Below, one piece after another: positions 20,374-30,271 of a stretch of DNA of 63,402 nt. The notes under the pieces are model-generated. The model did not search any database, was not told where the DNA came from, and saw only the letters and a program-made list of their open reading frames with translations. Source of the DNA: Hyphomicrobiales bacterium. GTDB lineage: Bacteria; Pseudomonadota; Alphaproteobacteria; Rhizobiales; Methyloligellaceae. Each line of letters begins with the position of its first letter. Positions within the stretch are counted from its first letter, which is position 1. The stretch covers positions 1 through 63,402 of the forward strand of contig JAJFHP010000020.1 in NCBI GenBank assembly GCA_021775555.1, given 5' to 3'. The position numbers were made by a program, and so were the translations under genes.

Positions 20374-21894
20374 CTATCGGGCGCCGGATGAAAGTCGTTT
20401 TACAAGCGGGCTTGCCAACAGCGCGAGTATGCCCGCAGCACCGATGAACATGGCCACCTTCCAGAACAGTGCATTGGGTGAAAGATCCTCGAGGGAACCC
20501 GCCACGAGTCCCGCAATCAGGTTTCCAAGAGCGGTGGCAATAAACCAGACTCCCATCATCTGTCCTACTCGTCCGCGTGGCGCGAGTTTGGTCATGGCTG
20601 AAAGTCCAACCGGGCTGAGGCAAAGCTCACCGCAGGTGTGCAGGAAATAGGTAACGATTAGCCAGGCCGGGGAGGCGGGATTTGCCGCGCTGGTATTGGC
20701 CGCGCCCCAAGCGATGACGAAGAAACCAGTGGCAAGCGCGATGAGCCCCAATGCAAATTTGATTGTGATGGAAGGATCTGTGTTGCGATTTGCCGTCCAA
20801 CTCCAGAGCGTGCCGAAGATTGGGGCAAGAGCAACGATAAACAGCGGGTTGATGGACTGGAGCCAGCTGGCAGGCATGTTCCAGCCAAGTACATTCCGGT
20901 CAGTCAACTCGTAAGCGAACAGGTTGAGCGATGATCCTGCCTGCTCAAATCCGGACCAGAACAGGGCCGCGAGCAGGAACAGCCAGACGATGACAGCAAG
21001 ATGTTGTTTCTCATCTCGAGAAAGCCCGGCCATGAAAAACAGATAGGCAAAATAGAGACCGGCCATGGTGATAACAGCCGCCCCTAGCCACTTCGCGACC
21101 AGTTCCAGTGAAAGAACAAATCCGGTTACGGCACCGCCCAGGGCAATTGTCACGCCGATGAGAACAGCCAGCACCAGTGGCAGAAGTGGGGCAGGCCTGT
21201 TTAACTGTGAGGCGGGGTGAGCCTTGTGCAGGCCAGCTCCTCCCAGATGCTGAGCGCCTTTTTTGTATTGTATCAAGCCAAGCACCATGCCAAATCCGGC
21301 CAGCGAAAAGCCCCAGTGCCAGTTGTAGCTCTCCGCCAGAAACCCGCATAGAAGCGGCCCGAACATGCCACCAAGGTTGATGCCCATGTAAAAAATGGAA
21401 AAGCCTGCGTCCCGCCGTCCCCCGCCTTCCGGGTACAGCTCTCCCACCATGGCGGAAATGTTCGGCTTCAACAGGCCGGTTCCGGCAACGATGAGGGTCA
21501 GCCCGAGCGCGAAACTAGGCATCTCGGGTAGACCAATGAGCGGTGCTGCCATAGAGAAATGTCCGCAGGCTATGATGCAGCCGCCCGCGAACACCGAGTT
21601 GCGTGCCCCCCATAGCCTGTCGGCAACCCAGCCGCCGGGAAGGGCCAGCAAATAGACAAATGCCGTGTAAATTCCATAGACGGCAGCGGCATCCCGGGTG
21701 CCGAGTCCAAGACCGGGATTGGCGCCTGTGGCAGCGGCTGTCATGTAAAGAATGAGCAGTGCGCGCATGCCGTAATAGGAAAAACGCTCCCACATTTCGG
21801 TGAAAAACAGCGTTGCAAGTCCACGCGGATGACCAAGCCAGCGTGTGCTGGCAGGCGAGGAGGGGGGGCTGTCCGTGTCATATGCATTTGTCAT
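20374..21894 (-). CDS. POT/PTR family proton-coupled peptide transporter
   Basis: A 506-residue MFS protein of the POT family, importing di- and tripeptides with protons. The diagnostic motif 'FFTEMWERFSYYGMRALL' (about residues 30-48, containing ExxERF and YYG) and 'GRRDAGFSIFYMGINLGG' (PTR2 signature) are present, with about 14 hydrophobic helices. The C terminus has 'LCLSPVGLSAMTKLAPRG', also typical. It is a single gene, convergent with the barrel gene and divergent from serC. Confidence 0.94.
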   Translation of the reverse strand: MTNAYDTDSPPSSPASTRWLGHPRGLATLFFTEMWERFSYYGMRALLILYMTAAATGANPGLGLGTRDAAAVYGIYTAFVYLLALPGGWVADRLWGARNSVFAGGCIIACGHFSMAAPLIGLPEMPSFALGLTLIVAGTGLLKPNISAMVGELYPEGGGRRDAGFSIFYMGINLGGMFGPLLCGFLAESYNWHWGFSLAGFGMVLGLIQYKKGAQHLGGAGLHKAHPASQLNRPAPLLPLVLAVLIGVTIALGGAVTGFVLSLELVAKWLGAAVITMAGLYFAYLFFMAGLSRDEKQHLAVIVWLFLLAALFWSGFEQAGSSLNLFAYELTDRNVLGWNMPASWLQSINPLFIVALAPIFGTLWSWTANRNTDPSITIKFALGLIALATGFFVIAWGAANTSAANPASPAWLIVTYFLHTCGELCLSPVGLSAMTKLAPRGRVGQMMGVWFIATALGNLIAGLVAGSLEDLSPNALFWKVAMFIGAAGILALLASPLVKRLSSGAR

Positions 21895-21970
21895 GGGATG
21901 CGGCCATTTGTCTTTGATTTGTTTGCCCAGTCTAGACCATCAGCCGCTTGACTTGTGAGGCATTCGCACC

Positions 21971-22026
21971 TAATCCCGCAGGTGGGACACCCCTCCCCAA
22001 CGAGGGGCAACTATCTGTAAGGGTAG
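21971..22026 (+). ncRNA. candidate serC leader RNA motif
   Basis: The leader directly before serC can form three hairpins: TCCC/GGGA (21974-21977, 21984-21987), CCCCTC/GAGGGG (21990-21995, 22002-22007) and CTATC/GGTAG (22011-22015, 22022-22026), ending 6 nt before the start codon. A conserved 'serC' RNA motif is known upstream of serC-serA in alphaproteobacteria, and this position and hairpin layout fit it. I could not compare with the covariance model. Confidence 0.45.
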
Positions 22027-22032
22027 AATATC

Positions 22033-23208
22033 ATGAACGAACTCACCAAACCGGCCGCGCGGCCGGCCAATCCGCGTTTTTCATCCGGCCCCTGTTCAAA
22101 GCATCCGGGTCATTCCCTCGACAATCTCAAACACGCATTTCTCGGGCGCTCGCACCGTGCGCCAGAGGGTCTTGCGCGACTTTCGCAGGCAATTGATCGC
22201 ACGTCAGCCTTGCTCGGTTTGCCAGAGGGCTACCGCCTGGCCATCGTTCCGGGTTCCGACACGGGCGCGATGGAAATGGCCTTATGGTCGCTTCTTGGCG
22301 CACGCGGTGTCGACATGCTGTCGTGGGAAAGTTTTGGCAAGACCTGGGCCACGGACATCGTTGAGCAACTTAAATTGTCTGATGTTCGTGTGCTGGAAGC
22401 GGAATATGGCGAACTGCCTGATCTGTCCGAGGCCGATTTTTCTCGCGATGTGGTTTTTGCATGGAACGGCACTACGTCGGGTGTCCGAGTGCCCAACGGT
22501 GACTGGATAGCCCATGACCGTCAGGGGTTGACCATCTGTGATGCCACCTCGGCGGCCTTTGCGCAAAATCTCGACTGGGCCAAGCTCGATGTCACGACCT
22601 TTTCCTGGCAGAAAGCGCTCGGTGGTGAAGCAGGCCACGGCATGCTGGTTCTTTCACCGCGCGCCGTGGAGCGCCTCGAGAGCTATACCCCGCCCTGGCC
22701 GATGCCAAAAGTTTTCCGGCTCACGAAGAACGGTAAGCTTGCAGAGAAGGTATTCAGGGGCGCGACCATCAACACACCTTCAATGCTGTGCGTCGAGGAC
22801 TGGCTCGATACGCTCGACTGGGCAGAAAGCCTGGGAGGGCTGGACGCCTTGATGGCGCGGGTTGATACCAATGCCAGCGTGATAAACCGGTGGGTTGAAA
22901 AAACACCCTGGGTTGAATTTCTGGGCCGGGATCCTGAAAGCCGTTCAAACACCTCTGTCTGCCTGAAGATTGTCGATTCCGCCGTGGCCGATCTGCCGGG
23001 CGACGAGCAGCGGAAATTTGTCGCCAGGTTCGCGGGCTTTCTGGATGCAGAAGGTGTGGCTTTCGACATCGCGTCTCATCGCAATGCGCCTCCGGGCCTG
23101 CGCATATGGGCCGGGGCAACGGTTGAAACATCGGACCTTGAAGCGCTGATGCCATGGCTCGATTGGGCCTACAAGAGTGCCTCCTCCTCGGAAGCGCAAG
23201 TCGCTTAA
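22033..23208 (+). CDS. serC: phosphoserine transaminase
   Basis: A 391-residue PLP aminotransferase (class V fold) that makes 3-phosphoserine from 3-phosphohydroxypyruvate. The opening '[17 protein letters not shown]' and the PLP-lysine region '[22 protein letters not shown]' match the SerC variant used by alphaproteobacteria and Methanosarcina. It forms a transcription unit with serA, 80 nt downstream, giving the first two steps of serine synthesis together. The leader may carry a regulatory RNA. Confidence 0.95.
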   Translation: MNELTKPAARPANPRFSSGPCSKHPGHSLDNLKHAFLGRSHRAPEGLARLSQAIDRTSALLGLPEGYRLAIVPGSDTGAMEMALWSLLGARGVDMLSWESFGKTWATDIVEQLKLSDVRVLEAEYGELPDLSEADFSRDVVFAWNGTTSGVRVPNGDWIAHDRQGLTICDATSAAFAQNLDWAKLDVTTFSWQKALGGEAGHGMLVLSPRAVERLESYTPPWPMPKVFRLTKNGKLAEKVFRGATINTPSMLCVEDWLDTLDWAESLGGLDALMARVDTNASVINRWVEKTPWVEFLGRDPESRSNTSVCLKIVDSAVADLPGDEQRKFVARFAGFLDAEGVAFDIASHRNAPPGLRIWAGATVETSDLEALMPWLDWAYKSASSSEAQVA

Positions 23209-23288
23209 GGCAATTATCCGGCCAGCCAGCAGACCCGTTACATCCGGCCTGTGCAGTGATGCGCAATGCCGTCATATGGAGATCAGAA

Positions 23289-24869
23289 ATGACGCCCAGA
23301 GTTCTAATTTCAGACAAGTTGAGCCCTCTCGCAGAGAAGGTGTTTACCGGCCGTGGCATTGAGGTGGATGTGAAAGTTGGCCTCGAAAAGGCTGAACTCG
23401 CTGACATCATCGAAGACTATGACGGACTGGCGGTGCGCTCGGCGACCAAGGCAAGCGAAAAGATCATCGCCGGCGCTGACAGGTTGAAGGTCATTGGCCG
23501 CGCCGGGATCGGTGTCGACAATATCGATATTGCAGCTGCAACCGCACGCGGCATCATCGTGATGAACACGCCTTTTGGAAATTCCATCACAACAGCGGAA
23601 CACGCCATATCACTGATGCTGGCCCTCGCGCGGCAAATCCCTGCGGCCAATGCCTCGACCCAGGCCGGCAAGTGGGAAAAATCCGCCTTCATGGGTGTCG
23701 AGGTCACGGCAAAGACGCTTGGCATCATTGGTTGCGGCAATATCGGGTCGATTGTTGCCGAGCGCGCGCTTGGACTGAAAATGAAGGTTGTGGCTTTCGA
23801 TCCTTTCCTGTCTCCCGAGCGGGCCCTGGAGCTTGGCGTTGAAAAGGTGGAACTGGATGATTTATTCAAGCGGTCGGATTTCATCTCGCTGCACACGCCG
23901 CTAACCGACAAGACGCGCAATATCATCGACGCCAAGGCATTGAACATGATGCAGAAAGACGTTCGCATCATCAATTGCGCGCGCGGTGGGCTGATCGTCG
24001 AGGAGGCACTCAAAGCCGCGCTCGATGCGGGCCATGTGGCTGGCGCAGCACTCGATGTGTTTGCCGAAGAGCCTGCGAAGGAAAACAGCCTGTTCGGCAT
24101 GCCGAACGTGATCTGCACGCCGCATCTGGGTGCGGCCACAACTGAAGCGCAGGAGAATGTTGCGGTGCAGGTGGCTGAGCAAATGGCTGACTATCTGCTG
24201 ACCGGGGCCATTACAAATGCCATCAATTTCCCCTCCATTTCGGCCGAGGAAGCCCCGCGCCTGAAGCCCTATGTGAAGCTCGCCGAGCAGTTGGGATCTT
24301 TCGCCGGGCAGTTGACTGAGAGCGGCCTGAAGGAAGTACGGCTGGAATATGCAGGTGAAATTGCAGACCTGAACACCAAAGCCCTGTCCTCGGCGGCACT
24401 TGCAGGTGTGCTACGGCCCATACTGCAAGAAGTGAACATGGTGAGTGCACCTGCCATGGCCAAGGAACGGGGCATTGGCATTGAAGAGACCACGCGTGGC
24501 CAGGAAGGCGCATATGAAAGCTATATGCGTCTGACCCTCGTTACTGAACGTCAGGAGCGTTCCGTGGCTGGCACCGTCTTCTCTGATGGAAAGCCGCGTA
24601 TTATCCAGGTGAAAGGCATCAATATGGAGGCCGAGCTTGGCGCCAACATGCTTTACACAACAAATGCGGATAAGCCGGGCTTTATCGGCGCGCTTGGCAT
24701 GCTGTTTGGAGAAGCCCACGTCAATGTCGCGACGTTCAATCTGGGGCGTGACGAGCCCGGTGGCAACGCTATTGCGCTGATTGAAACAGATGCACCGATT
24801 ACAGACGAAGTTCTGGCGCAGGTGCGGGTTCTGCCGCATGTTGTGCAAGCGTCAAGGTTGAGTTTCTGA
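23289..24869 (+). CDS. serA: D-3-phosphoglycerate dehydrogenase
   Basis: A 526-residue long-form SerA catalysing the first committed step of serine synthesis with NAD. It starts MTPRVLISDKLSPLAEKVF, has the Rossmann 'LGIIGCGNIGSIVAERALGL', the NAD/active-site 'RIINCARGGLIVEEAL' and 'ICTPHLGAATTEAQENVA' (catalytic His), then the intervening domain and a C-terminal ACT domain (ADKPGFIGALGMLFGEAHVNVATFNLGR) that senses serine. The frame is open from 23154 inside serC; ATG 23289 is chosen from the family start. Confidence 0.97.
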   Translation: MTPRVLISDKLSPLAEKVFTGRGIEVDVKVGLEKAELADIIEDYDGLAVRSATKASEKIIAGADRLKVIGRAGIGVDNIDIAAATARGIIVMNTPFGNSITTAEHAISLMLALARQIPAANASTQAGKWEKSAFMGVEVTAKTLGIIGCGNIGSIVAERALGLKMKVVAFDPFLSPERALELGVEKVELDDLFKRSDFISLHTPLTDKTRNIIDAKALNMMQKDVRIINCARGGLIVEEALKAALDAGHVAGAALDVFAEEPAKENSLFGMPNVICTPHLGAATTEAQENVAVQVAEQMADYLLTGAITNAINFPSISAEEAPRLKPYVKLAEQLGSFAGQLTESGLKEVRLEYAGEIADLNTKALSSAALAGVLRPILQEVNMVSAPAMAKERGIGIEETTRGQEGAYESYMRLTLVTERQERSVAGTVFSDGKPRIIQVKGINMEAELGANMLYTTNADKPGFIGALGMLFGEAHVNVATFNLGRDEPGGNAIALIETDAPITDEVLAQVRVLPHVVQASRLSF

Positions 24870-25031
24870 TCCGCATATACCCACGGTTGCAATATTGAGT
24901 CTCGGACCTTCTCTGTCACGCTACTATCACATGGCAGGAGTAACCACGTTTTACCCTTGTTGATGTAGACTTAGACCCAATATTCTAATGTCTGCGGCGG
25001 TTGCGTTGAGTACTGAGTTCGGAGTTCAACC

Positions 25032-25496
25032 GTGTCGCGTATCAAATTGCGTAGTAGAGATATCTCCCTTTTGGAGCGGCTTAATGCTATGCCGCTCGAA
25101 ATTGGCGATCTCCCCCTCGAGTCCGTGGAGAGATTGACCGCACTCGGCCTTGTAGGAAAGGTGCTCGGGTGCTGTGAGATCACACGCCAGGGACAACTCA
25201 CTCTTCACAGACAACATTTTCTCAAGGCATCCAGCAGGCGGATAGCCCGTGTCACGCGGCGCAATCCCATATTCCTGCAGGAAATGAGTTTGAGCGCGTC
25301 ATTAAGCCGGACCCGGCTTACAGAACATCTCAATATGCGCAGAAAATTCGATGCACGCATCAAGCAGGCAACAAAGTTTCCAAATTGGCTGGTGCGGCTG
25401 GTATCGCAAATCTCAGGCCGGTTCAAGACCGATGAAGATGCGCCATCTGACATGAGCGCAATGGTGCACCCCAGATTGAATCATAAACCCCGATAA
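25032..25496 (+). CDS. hypothetical small basic protein
   Basis: A 154-residue protein with GTG start and a GGAG 8 nt upstream. I do not recognise it. The first ~65 residues (ISLLERLNAMPLEIGDLP..., ending 'CEITRQGQLTLHRQHFL') look like a compact helix-turn/wing segment, and the rest is arginine/lysine-rich and predicted helical. It ends 14 nt before the bactofilin start, so the two are probably co-transcribed, and it could be a regulator or accessory factor of that gene. Confidence 0.6.
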   Translation: MSRIKLRSRDISLLERLNAMPLEIGDLPLESVERLTALGLVGKVLGCCEITRQGQLTLHRQHFLKASSRRIARVTRRNPIFLQEMSLSASLSRTRLTEHLNMRRKFDARIKQATKFPNWLVRLVSQISGRFKTDEDAPSDMSAMVHPRLNHKPR

Positions 25497-25510
25497 GGAT
25501 TAACAACGTG

Positions 25511-25873
25511 ATGTGGGACCAAGACAATAATAACGGCTCGGTGATCGGTGAAGACCTGATCGTCGCGGGTGACATCAATTGCAAGAGTGATCTGCTGATT
25601 GTCGGGAATGTTGAGGGAAATATTTCCTGCGTGTCCCTGCATATTGGCAAGTCAGGCAAGGTAACCGGTGATATCACTACCGAAGACATTATCGTCGAGG
25701 GGACGATAAATGGCAAAGTCACGTCCGGTAGTGTTGAACTGAAGGAGGGGTGCGCCGTTGAGGGAGACATAACCAGCAAGTCGCTTGCCATTGACCACGG
25801 TGCTGGATTTACCGGTTCGGTCTGCCCGGGCAAGGATGCTGGAAAGCCAAAAATGAAGGCGGCAGCCGAATAG
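25511..25873 (+). CDS. bactofilin (polymer-forming cytoskeletal protein)
   Basis: A 120-residue bactofilin (DUF583). The core is a right-handed beta helix of short repeats, 'GEDLIVAGDINCKSDLLIVGNVEGNI', 'IGKSGKVTGDITTEDIIVEGTINGKV', with the regular spacing of glycine and hydrophobic residues. Bactofilins form membrane-associated filaments that position wall enzymes or stalk and division proteins. The ATG at 25511 has an AAGGA site about 12 nt upstream; GTG 25508 is an alternative. Confidence 0.9.
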   Translation: MWDQDNNNGSVIGEDLIVAGDINCKSDLLIVGNVEGNISCVSLHIGKSGKVTGDITTEDIIVEGTINGKVTSGSVELKEGCAVEGDITSKSLAIDHGAGFTGSVCPGKDAGKPKMKAAAE

Positions 25874-26139
25874 CTGCGGCATCCATCTGATTTCAGGACG
25901 TTCCTACCTCTACCAAGCCCCACAGAACTCCTGTCGCCGTGATATTTTCGCGCAGACAACGGAAATTTTTCTTGAACCGGGCGTGGCACAGCTCCCGTAA
26001 CGAACCATGCTGATGCGGTATGAAGATTTTGCCGATTTTACGGGTGGTAGAAGCTATACATGCCGCCTGGTATACTTTATACAAACTAAAATTCCAACGT
26101 CTTCAGTCCCGCTGCAGTAAACAATATCGGGTGTCGGTT

Positions 26140-27810
26140 ATGAATGTTGATCTAGAAATTGCACGTGCCGCCAAACTCAGGCCAATCACCGAAATCGCCA
26201 ACAAAATCGGAATTCCCGATGACGTTGTGCTGCAACATGGCCCGCATATTGCGAAAATTGAGCTCAGCCATGTAGAGAAGATCGCCGAGAAGCCAAATGG
26301 CAAGCTGATCCTGGTGACGGCGATCTCGCCAACACCGAGCGGCGAGGGCAAAACCACGACGACCGTTGGTCTCGGCGATGCGATGAACCGGATCGGCAAA
26401 AAAGCAATGATCTGCATTCGCGAGCCTTCCCTCGGACCCGTTTTCGGCATGAAGGGTGGAGCCGCCGGCGGCGGTTATGCCCAGGTGGTGCCCATGGAGC
26501 AGATAAACCTGCATTTTACCGGTGATTTCCACGCCATTGCCGCCGCCAACAATCTACTGGCGGCCATGGTCGACAATCATATTTACTGGGGCAACGAGCT
26601 TGAAATCGACGAACGAAGGATAAGCTGGAAGCGCGTTGTCGATATGAACGACCGGGCATTGCGTAAAATCGTGAACTCGCTCGGTGGGCGCACCAACGGC
26701 TTCCCGCGTGAAGATGGCTTCGACATCGTCGTGGCTTCGGAAGTCATGGCGATCTTCTGCCTGTCAAACAATATGCGCGATCTGGAACAGCGGCTTGGCA
26801 ATATCATTGTCGGCTATACCCGCAAGGGAAAAGCGATTACGGCGGCGGATATTCAGGCCCATGGCGCCATGACGGTTCTGCTCAAGGATGCTCTGTCTCC
26901 TAACCTTGTGCAGACTTTGGAAAACAATCCCGCCTTTATCCATGGTGGCCCGTTCGCCAATATTGCCCATGGCTGTAACTCTGTGCTGGCCACCCGAACG
27001 GCGCTTGGCATGTCTGATTATGTGGTGACAGAGGCCGGATTTGGCGCTGATCTGGGCGCGGAGAAATTCTTTGACATCAAATGCCGCAAGGCGGGTCTGA
27101 GCCCGGAGGCGGTCGTGCTGGTTGCCACCGCTCAAGCGCTCAAATGGCATGGCGGATGTGACAAGGACGGTCTCAAGTCAGAGAATGTGGAAGCCATCAA
27201 GAAGGGCGCTCCCAATATCGCCCGCCATATCAAGAATCTGAGTTCCTTTGGCGTTCCGGTTATCGTCGGGGTCAACAGGTTTCCGACCGATACGGATGCC
27301 GAGCTGGAAGCCATTGCTGACATTGCCAAAGAGAATGGTGCGGATGTGGCCATCTGTTCGCATTGGGCTGATGGTGGTGCTGGCGCAGAAGAGCTGGCCG
27401 AAAAAGTCGTGGCCCTGGCCGATTCTGGCAAGGCCAATTTCAAACCGCTCTACGAAGACGACATGCCGCTTTGGGATAAAGTCAAGACCATCGCGACCAA
27501 ACTATATGGAGCGGACGATATCATTGGCGACAAGGCGGTGCGGAATCAGTTTAAACGGCTGGAGAAAAGCGGGTTCGGGAATCTGCCAGTGTGCATGGCA
27601 AAGACCCAGTATTCCTTCTCAACCGATCCTACACTGCGCGCAGCGCCAAGCGGCCATGTGATCCCGATCCGCGAAGTGCGGCTGTCGGCGGGTGCAGGTT
27701 TCGTGGTGGTTATTGCCGGCGACATCATGACCATGCCGGGCCTGCCGCGCGAACCAGCCTCGCATCATATCAAGATGGGTGATGACGGCCAGATTGTTGG
27801 ATTGTCTTAA
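26140..27810 (+). CDS. fhs: formate-tetrahydrofolate ligase
   Basis: A 556-residue enzyme making 10-formyl-THF from formate, THF and ATP. The start [16 protein letters not shown] and the P-loop '[18 protein letters not shown]' are diagnostic, as are '[26 protein letters not shown]' and '[12 protein letters not shown]'. The family length is about 557, supporting ATG 26140 over the upstream ATG at 26020, whose 40 extra residues are not conserved. It stands alone (no folD or gcv genes nearby), so it probably feeds C1 units from formate into purine and methionine synthesis. Confidence 0.97.
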   Translation: MNVDLEIARAAKLRPITEIANKIGIPDDVVLQHGPHIAKIELSHVEKIAEKPNGKLILVTAISPTPSGEGKTTTTVGLGDAMNRIGKKAMICIREPSLGPVFGMKGGAAGGGYAQVVPMEQINLHFTGDFHAIAAANNLLAAMVDNHIYWGNELEIDERRISWKRVVDMNDRALRKIVNSLGGRTNGFPREDGFDIVVASEVMAIFCLSNNMRDLEQRLGNIIVGYTRKGKAITAADIQAHGAMTVLLKDALSPNLVQTLENNPAFIHGGPFANIAHGCNSVLATRTALGMSDYVVTEAGFGADLGAEKFFDIKCRKAGLSPEAVVLVATAQALKWHGGCDKDGLKSENVEAIKKGAPNIARHIKNLSSFGVPVIVGVNRFPTDTDAELEAIADIAKENGADVAICSHWADGGAGAEELAEKVVALADSGKANFKPLYEDDMPLWDKVKTIATKLYGADDIIGDKAVRNQFKRLEKSGFGNLPVCMAKTQYSFSTDPTLRAAPSGHVIPIREVRLSAGAGFVVVIAGDIMTMPGLPREPASHHIKMGDDGQIVGLS

Positions 27811-27887
27811 TACCGCACCCGCGCCGGCCCGCGACCAGCGGGAACAGTCCTGAGCAAAATAAATTCAGGAAATTCCAAGAGTAACAA

Positions 27888-28787
27888 TCAACCTTTTCGT
27901 GCGGCCAGGGTCACACCCACCAGGATGAACGCAATACCAATGAAATGGTAGGGTTCTGGTTTCTCGCCGAGCAGAGTAATGGCAAGCACGGCCCCGAACA
28001 GGGGCACAAGGTGCAGGCAAACGCCCGCACGGTTCGCGCCGATCAGCTCAACCCCGCGATTGAAGCAGATATAGGCCAGTATCGAGGGGAAGATCGAGAC
28101 GTAGGCAATCGCGCCAAGGGTCTGCGGATCAAAGTTCAACTGACGGGTGGTGAGATGCTCCCACACGAAAAAAGGGGTGTTGAAGAATGTGCCGATGAAA
28201 AAGGTCGTGAATATAAAACTCAGCCAGTGGATGGTGGGCCGCTTGCGCAGAAAAGCGGTATAGAGACCCCACAGCACCAGCGCGGCAATAAGCAGGAGAT
28301 CGCCGCGATTTAGCTCAAACCCTGCCAGCACTGAAAATTCACCTCGCGCGACCATGACCAGGACGCCTGTGAGAGACAGCGTAATGCCACATGCCTGGCG
28401 TGGTGAAATCCTGTCACCGAAGATAAGAAAACTCGCCAGCACGATCAGGATCGGCCCGCTCGATTGCAGCACCAGCGCATTAAGCGCTGTGGTGTAGTTG
28501 AGTCCCGTATAGCTGAGCGTGTTGAATGCGCCGACGCCGATGATGCCGAAGAACATCAATATGGGAAGGTTTGTCCGTATCACAGGCCAGTCACGCTTGA
28601 GATGGGGTATTGCGAAGGGAAGGATGATAAGCGTGGCGAGGCACCAGCGCATCCATGCCAGAGCGATGGGCGGAATATATTCATGGACGCCGCGCCCGAC
28701 CACGAAGTTTCCGGCCCAGAACAGCGCCGTCAGGGCCAGCAGCAGATAGGCGTTTGAATAAAGTTTTGCAGCAAGGCGGGAGATCAT
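27888..28787 (-). CDS. DMT-superfamily EamA transporter
   Basis: A 299-residue ten-helix transporter built from two EamA repeats (first about residues 12-145, second about 155-295). Motifs include 'ALFWAGNFVVGRGV' near the start and 'YICFNRGVELIGANRAGVCLHLVPLFG' in the second repeat. Family members export amino acids or other metabolites; the substrate cannot be told. The gene is divergent from purA, with about 140 nt between start codons. Confidence 0.88.
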   Translation of the reverse strand: MISRLAAKLYSNAYLLLALTALFWAGNFVVGRGVHEYIPPIALAWMRWCLATLIILPFAIPHLKRDWPVIRTNLPILMFFGIIGVGAFNTLSYTGLNYTTALNALVLQSSGPILIVLASFLIFGDRISPRQACGITLSLTGVLVMVARGEFSVLAGFELNRGDLLLIAALVLWGLYTAFLRKRPTIHWLSFIFTTFFIGTFFNTPFFVWEHLTTRQLNFDPQTLGAIAYVSIFPSILAYICFNRGVELIGANRAGVCLHLVPLFGAVLAITLLGEKPEPYHFIGIAFILVGVTLAARKG

Positions 28788-28871
28788 GGCCCTCTGTTAG
28801 GCGACACCCGACCTGACGTAAAGAAAACTTATGATGCTCGCCTCGCGCAGGGACTCAGGCTATAAACATGC

Positions 28872-28902
28872 ACGGCCCCCACGCATGTGCGGGGCCGTTT
28901 GG
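28872..28902 (+). terminator. terminator-like hairpin in the purA leader
   Basis: ACGGCCCC (28872-28879) pairs with GGGGCCGT (28891-28898), extended by CAC/GTG with one bulged C around a GCAT loop, followed by TTT. It ends about 30 nt before the purA start. It may attenuate purA or only shape the leader. Confidence 0.45.
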
Positions 28903-28930
28903 CGTTTGTGAAGAAATACAGGATTGGGCT

Positions 28931-30223
28931 ATGGCGAATGTAGTGGTTGTCGGCTCCCAGTGGGGCGACGAAGGCAAAGGCAAGATTGTTGATTGGCTGT
29001 CGGAGCGCGCCGATGTGGTGGTGCGTTTTCAGGGCGGACACAATGCAGGCCATACGCTGGTTATTGACGGGACGACCTACAAGCTCTCGCTGCTGCCATC
29101 GGGCGTGGTGCGTCCGGGCAAGCTGGCGGTTATCGGAAACGGCGTTGTCATCGACCCGTGGGCGCTGGCTCAGGAAATGGAAACCCTTCATGGTCTTGGT
29201 GTGGAAATCACCCGCGATAATTTCCGCATTGCCGAGAACGCGACATTAATTCTGCCGCTCCACCGTGAGCTTGATGCCCTGCGTGAGGCCGCTGCCGGTG
29301 ATGGCAAGATCGGCACCACCAAGCGCGGCATTGGTCCGGCCTATGAAGACAAGATGGGACGGCGCGCCATCCGCGTCATGGATTTGCAAAATTTGAAAAC
29401 GCTCAGGCCCAAGATCGAGCGGATTCTGGTTCACCACAACGCCCTGCGCCGGGGGTTGAACGAACCGGAAATCAGCGGCGATGATTTGTGCGCACAGCTG
29501 ACCGAAATTGCCCCCAAAATCCTGCCCTATGTGGACACCGTATGGTTGCTTCTCGATGCCAAGCGCCGGGAGGGCAAACGGATCCTGTTTGAAGGCGCGC
29601 AAGGCGCGCTGCTCGACATCGATCACGGCACATACCCCTTCGTGACGTCATCCAACACGGTGGCCGCGCAGGCGGCGACAGGGACGGGTATCGGCCCCAG
29701 TGCTCTCAACTACGTGCTGGGAATCACCAAGGCTTACACGACTCGCGTCGGTGAAGGTCCATTCCCGACAGAGCTCCATGACGAAGTGGGGCAACTGCTT
29801 GGAGAGAGAGGCAATGAATTCGGCACGGTGACGGGCCGGGCGCGCCGCTGCGGATGGTTTGATGCCTGCCTCGTTCGGCAAACCATCAAGGTGGCCGGTA
29901 TAAACGGCATCGCATTGACGAAACTCGATGTTCTTGATGGCATTGAAGAACTCAAACTTTGCGTGGGCTACCGTCTGGATGGTGTGCCGGTCGACCATCT
30001 TCCCGCCGCTCAGGGTGCGCAGGCGCGTGTGGAGCCGGTTTACGAGACGATTGAGGGCTGGAGTGAATCAACAGCTGGCGCACGAAGCTGGGCTGATTTG
30101 CCTGCCAATTGCATCAAATATGTCCGCCGTGTTGAGGAACTGATCGAGGCGCCTGTCGCCATGCTCTCCACCAGCCCCGAGCGCGACGATACCATCCTCG
30201 TGACCGATCCGTTTCAGGATTGA
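28931..30223 (+). CDS. purA: adenylosuccinate synthetase
   Basis: A 430-residue PurA, the GTP-dependent enzyme that converts IMP to adenylosuccinate. The start [18 protein letters not shown] carries the GTP/IMP loop with the catalytic Asp, followed by 'GGHNAGHT', '[13 protein letters not shown]', '[22 protein letters not shown]' and '[10 protein letters not shown]'. The frame is open from 28868 but family alignment fixes ATG 28931. A terminator-like hairpin lies in its leader. Confidence 0.98.
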   Translation: MANVVVVGSQWGDEGKGKIVDWLSERADVVVRFQGGHNAGHTLVIDGTTYKLSLLPSGVVRPGKLAVIGNGVVIDPWALAQEMETLHGLGVEITRDNFRIAENATLILPLHRELDALREAAAGDGKIGTTKRGIGPAYEDKMGRRAIRVMDLQNLKTLRPKIERILVHHNALRRGLNEPEISGDDLCAQLTEIAPKILPYVDTVWLLLDAKRREGKRILFEGAQGALLDIDHGTYPFVTSSNTVAAQAATGTGIGPSALNYVLGITKAYTTRVGEGPFPTELHDEVGQLLGERGNEFGTVTGRARRCGWFDACLVRQTIKVAGINGIALTKLDVLDGIEELKLCVGYRLDGVPVDHLPAAQGAQARVEPVYETIEGWSESTAGARSWADLPANCIKYVRRVEELIEAPVAMLSTSPERDDTILVTDPFQD

Positions 30224-30271
30224 GCGCCAAATTTGTGTAAGCTGTGGTCCTGGAAGGAAACGTGATTACCC

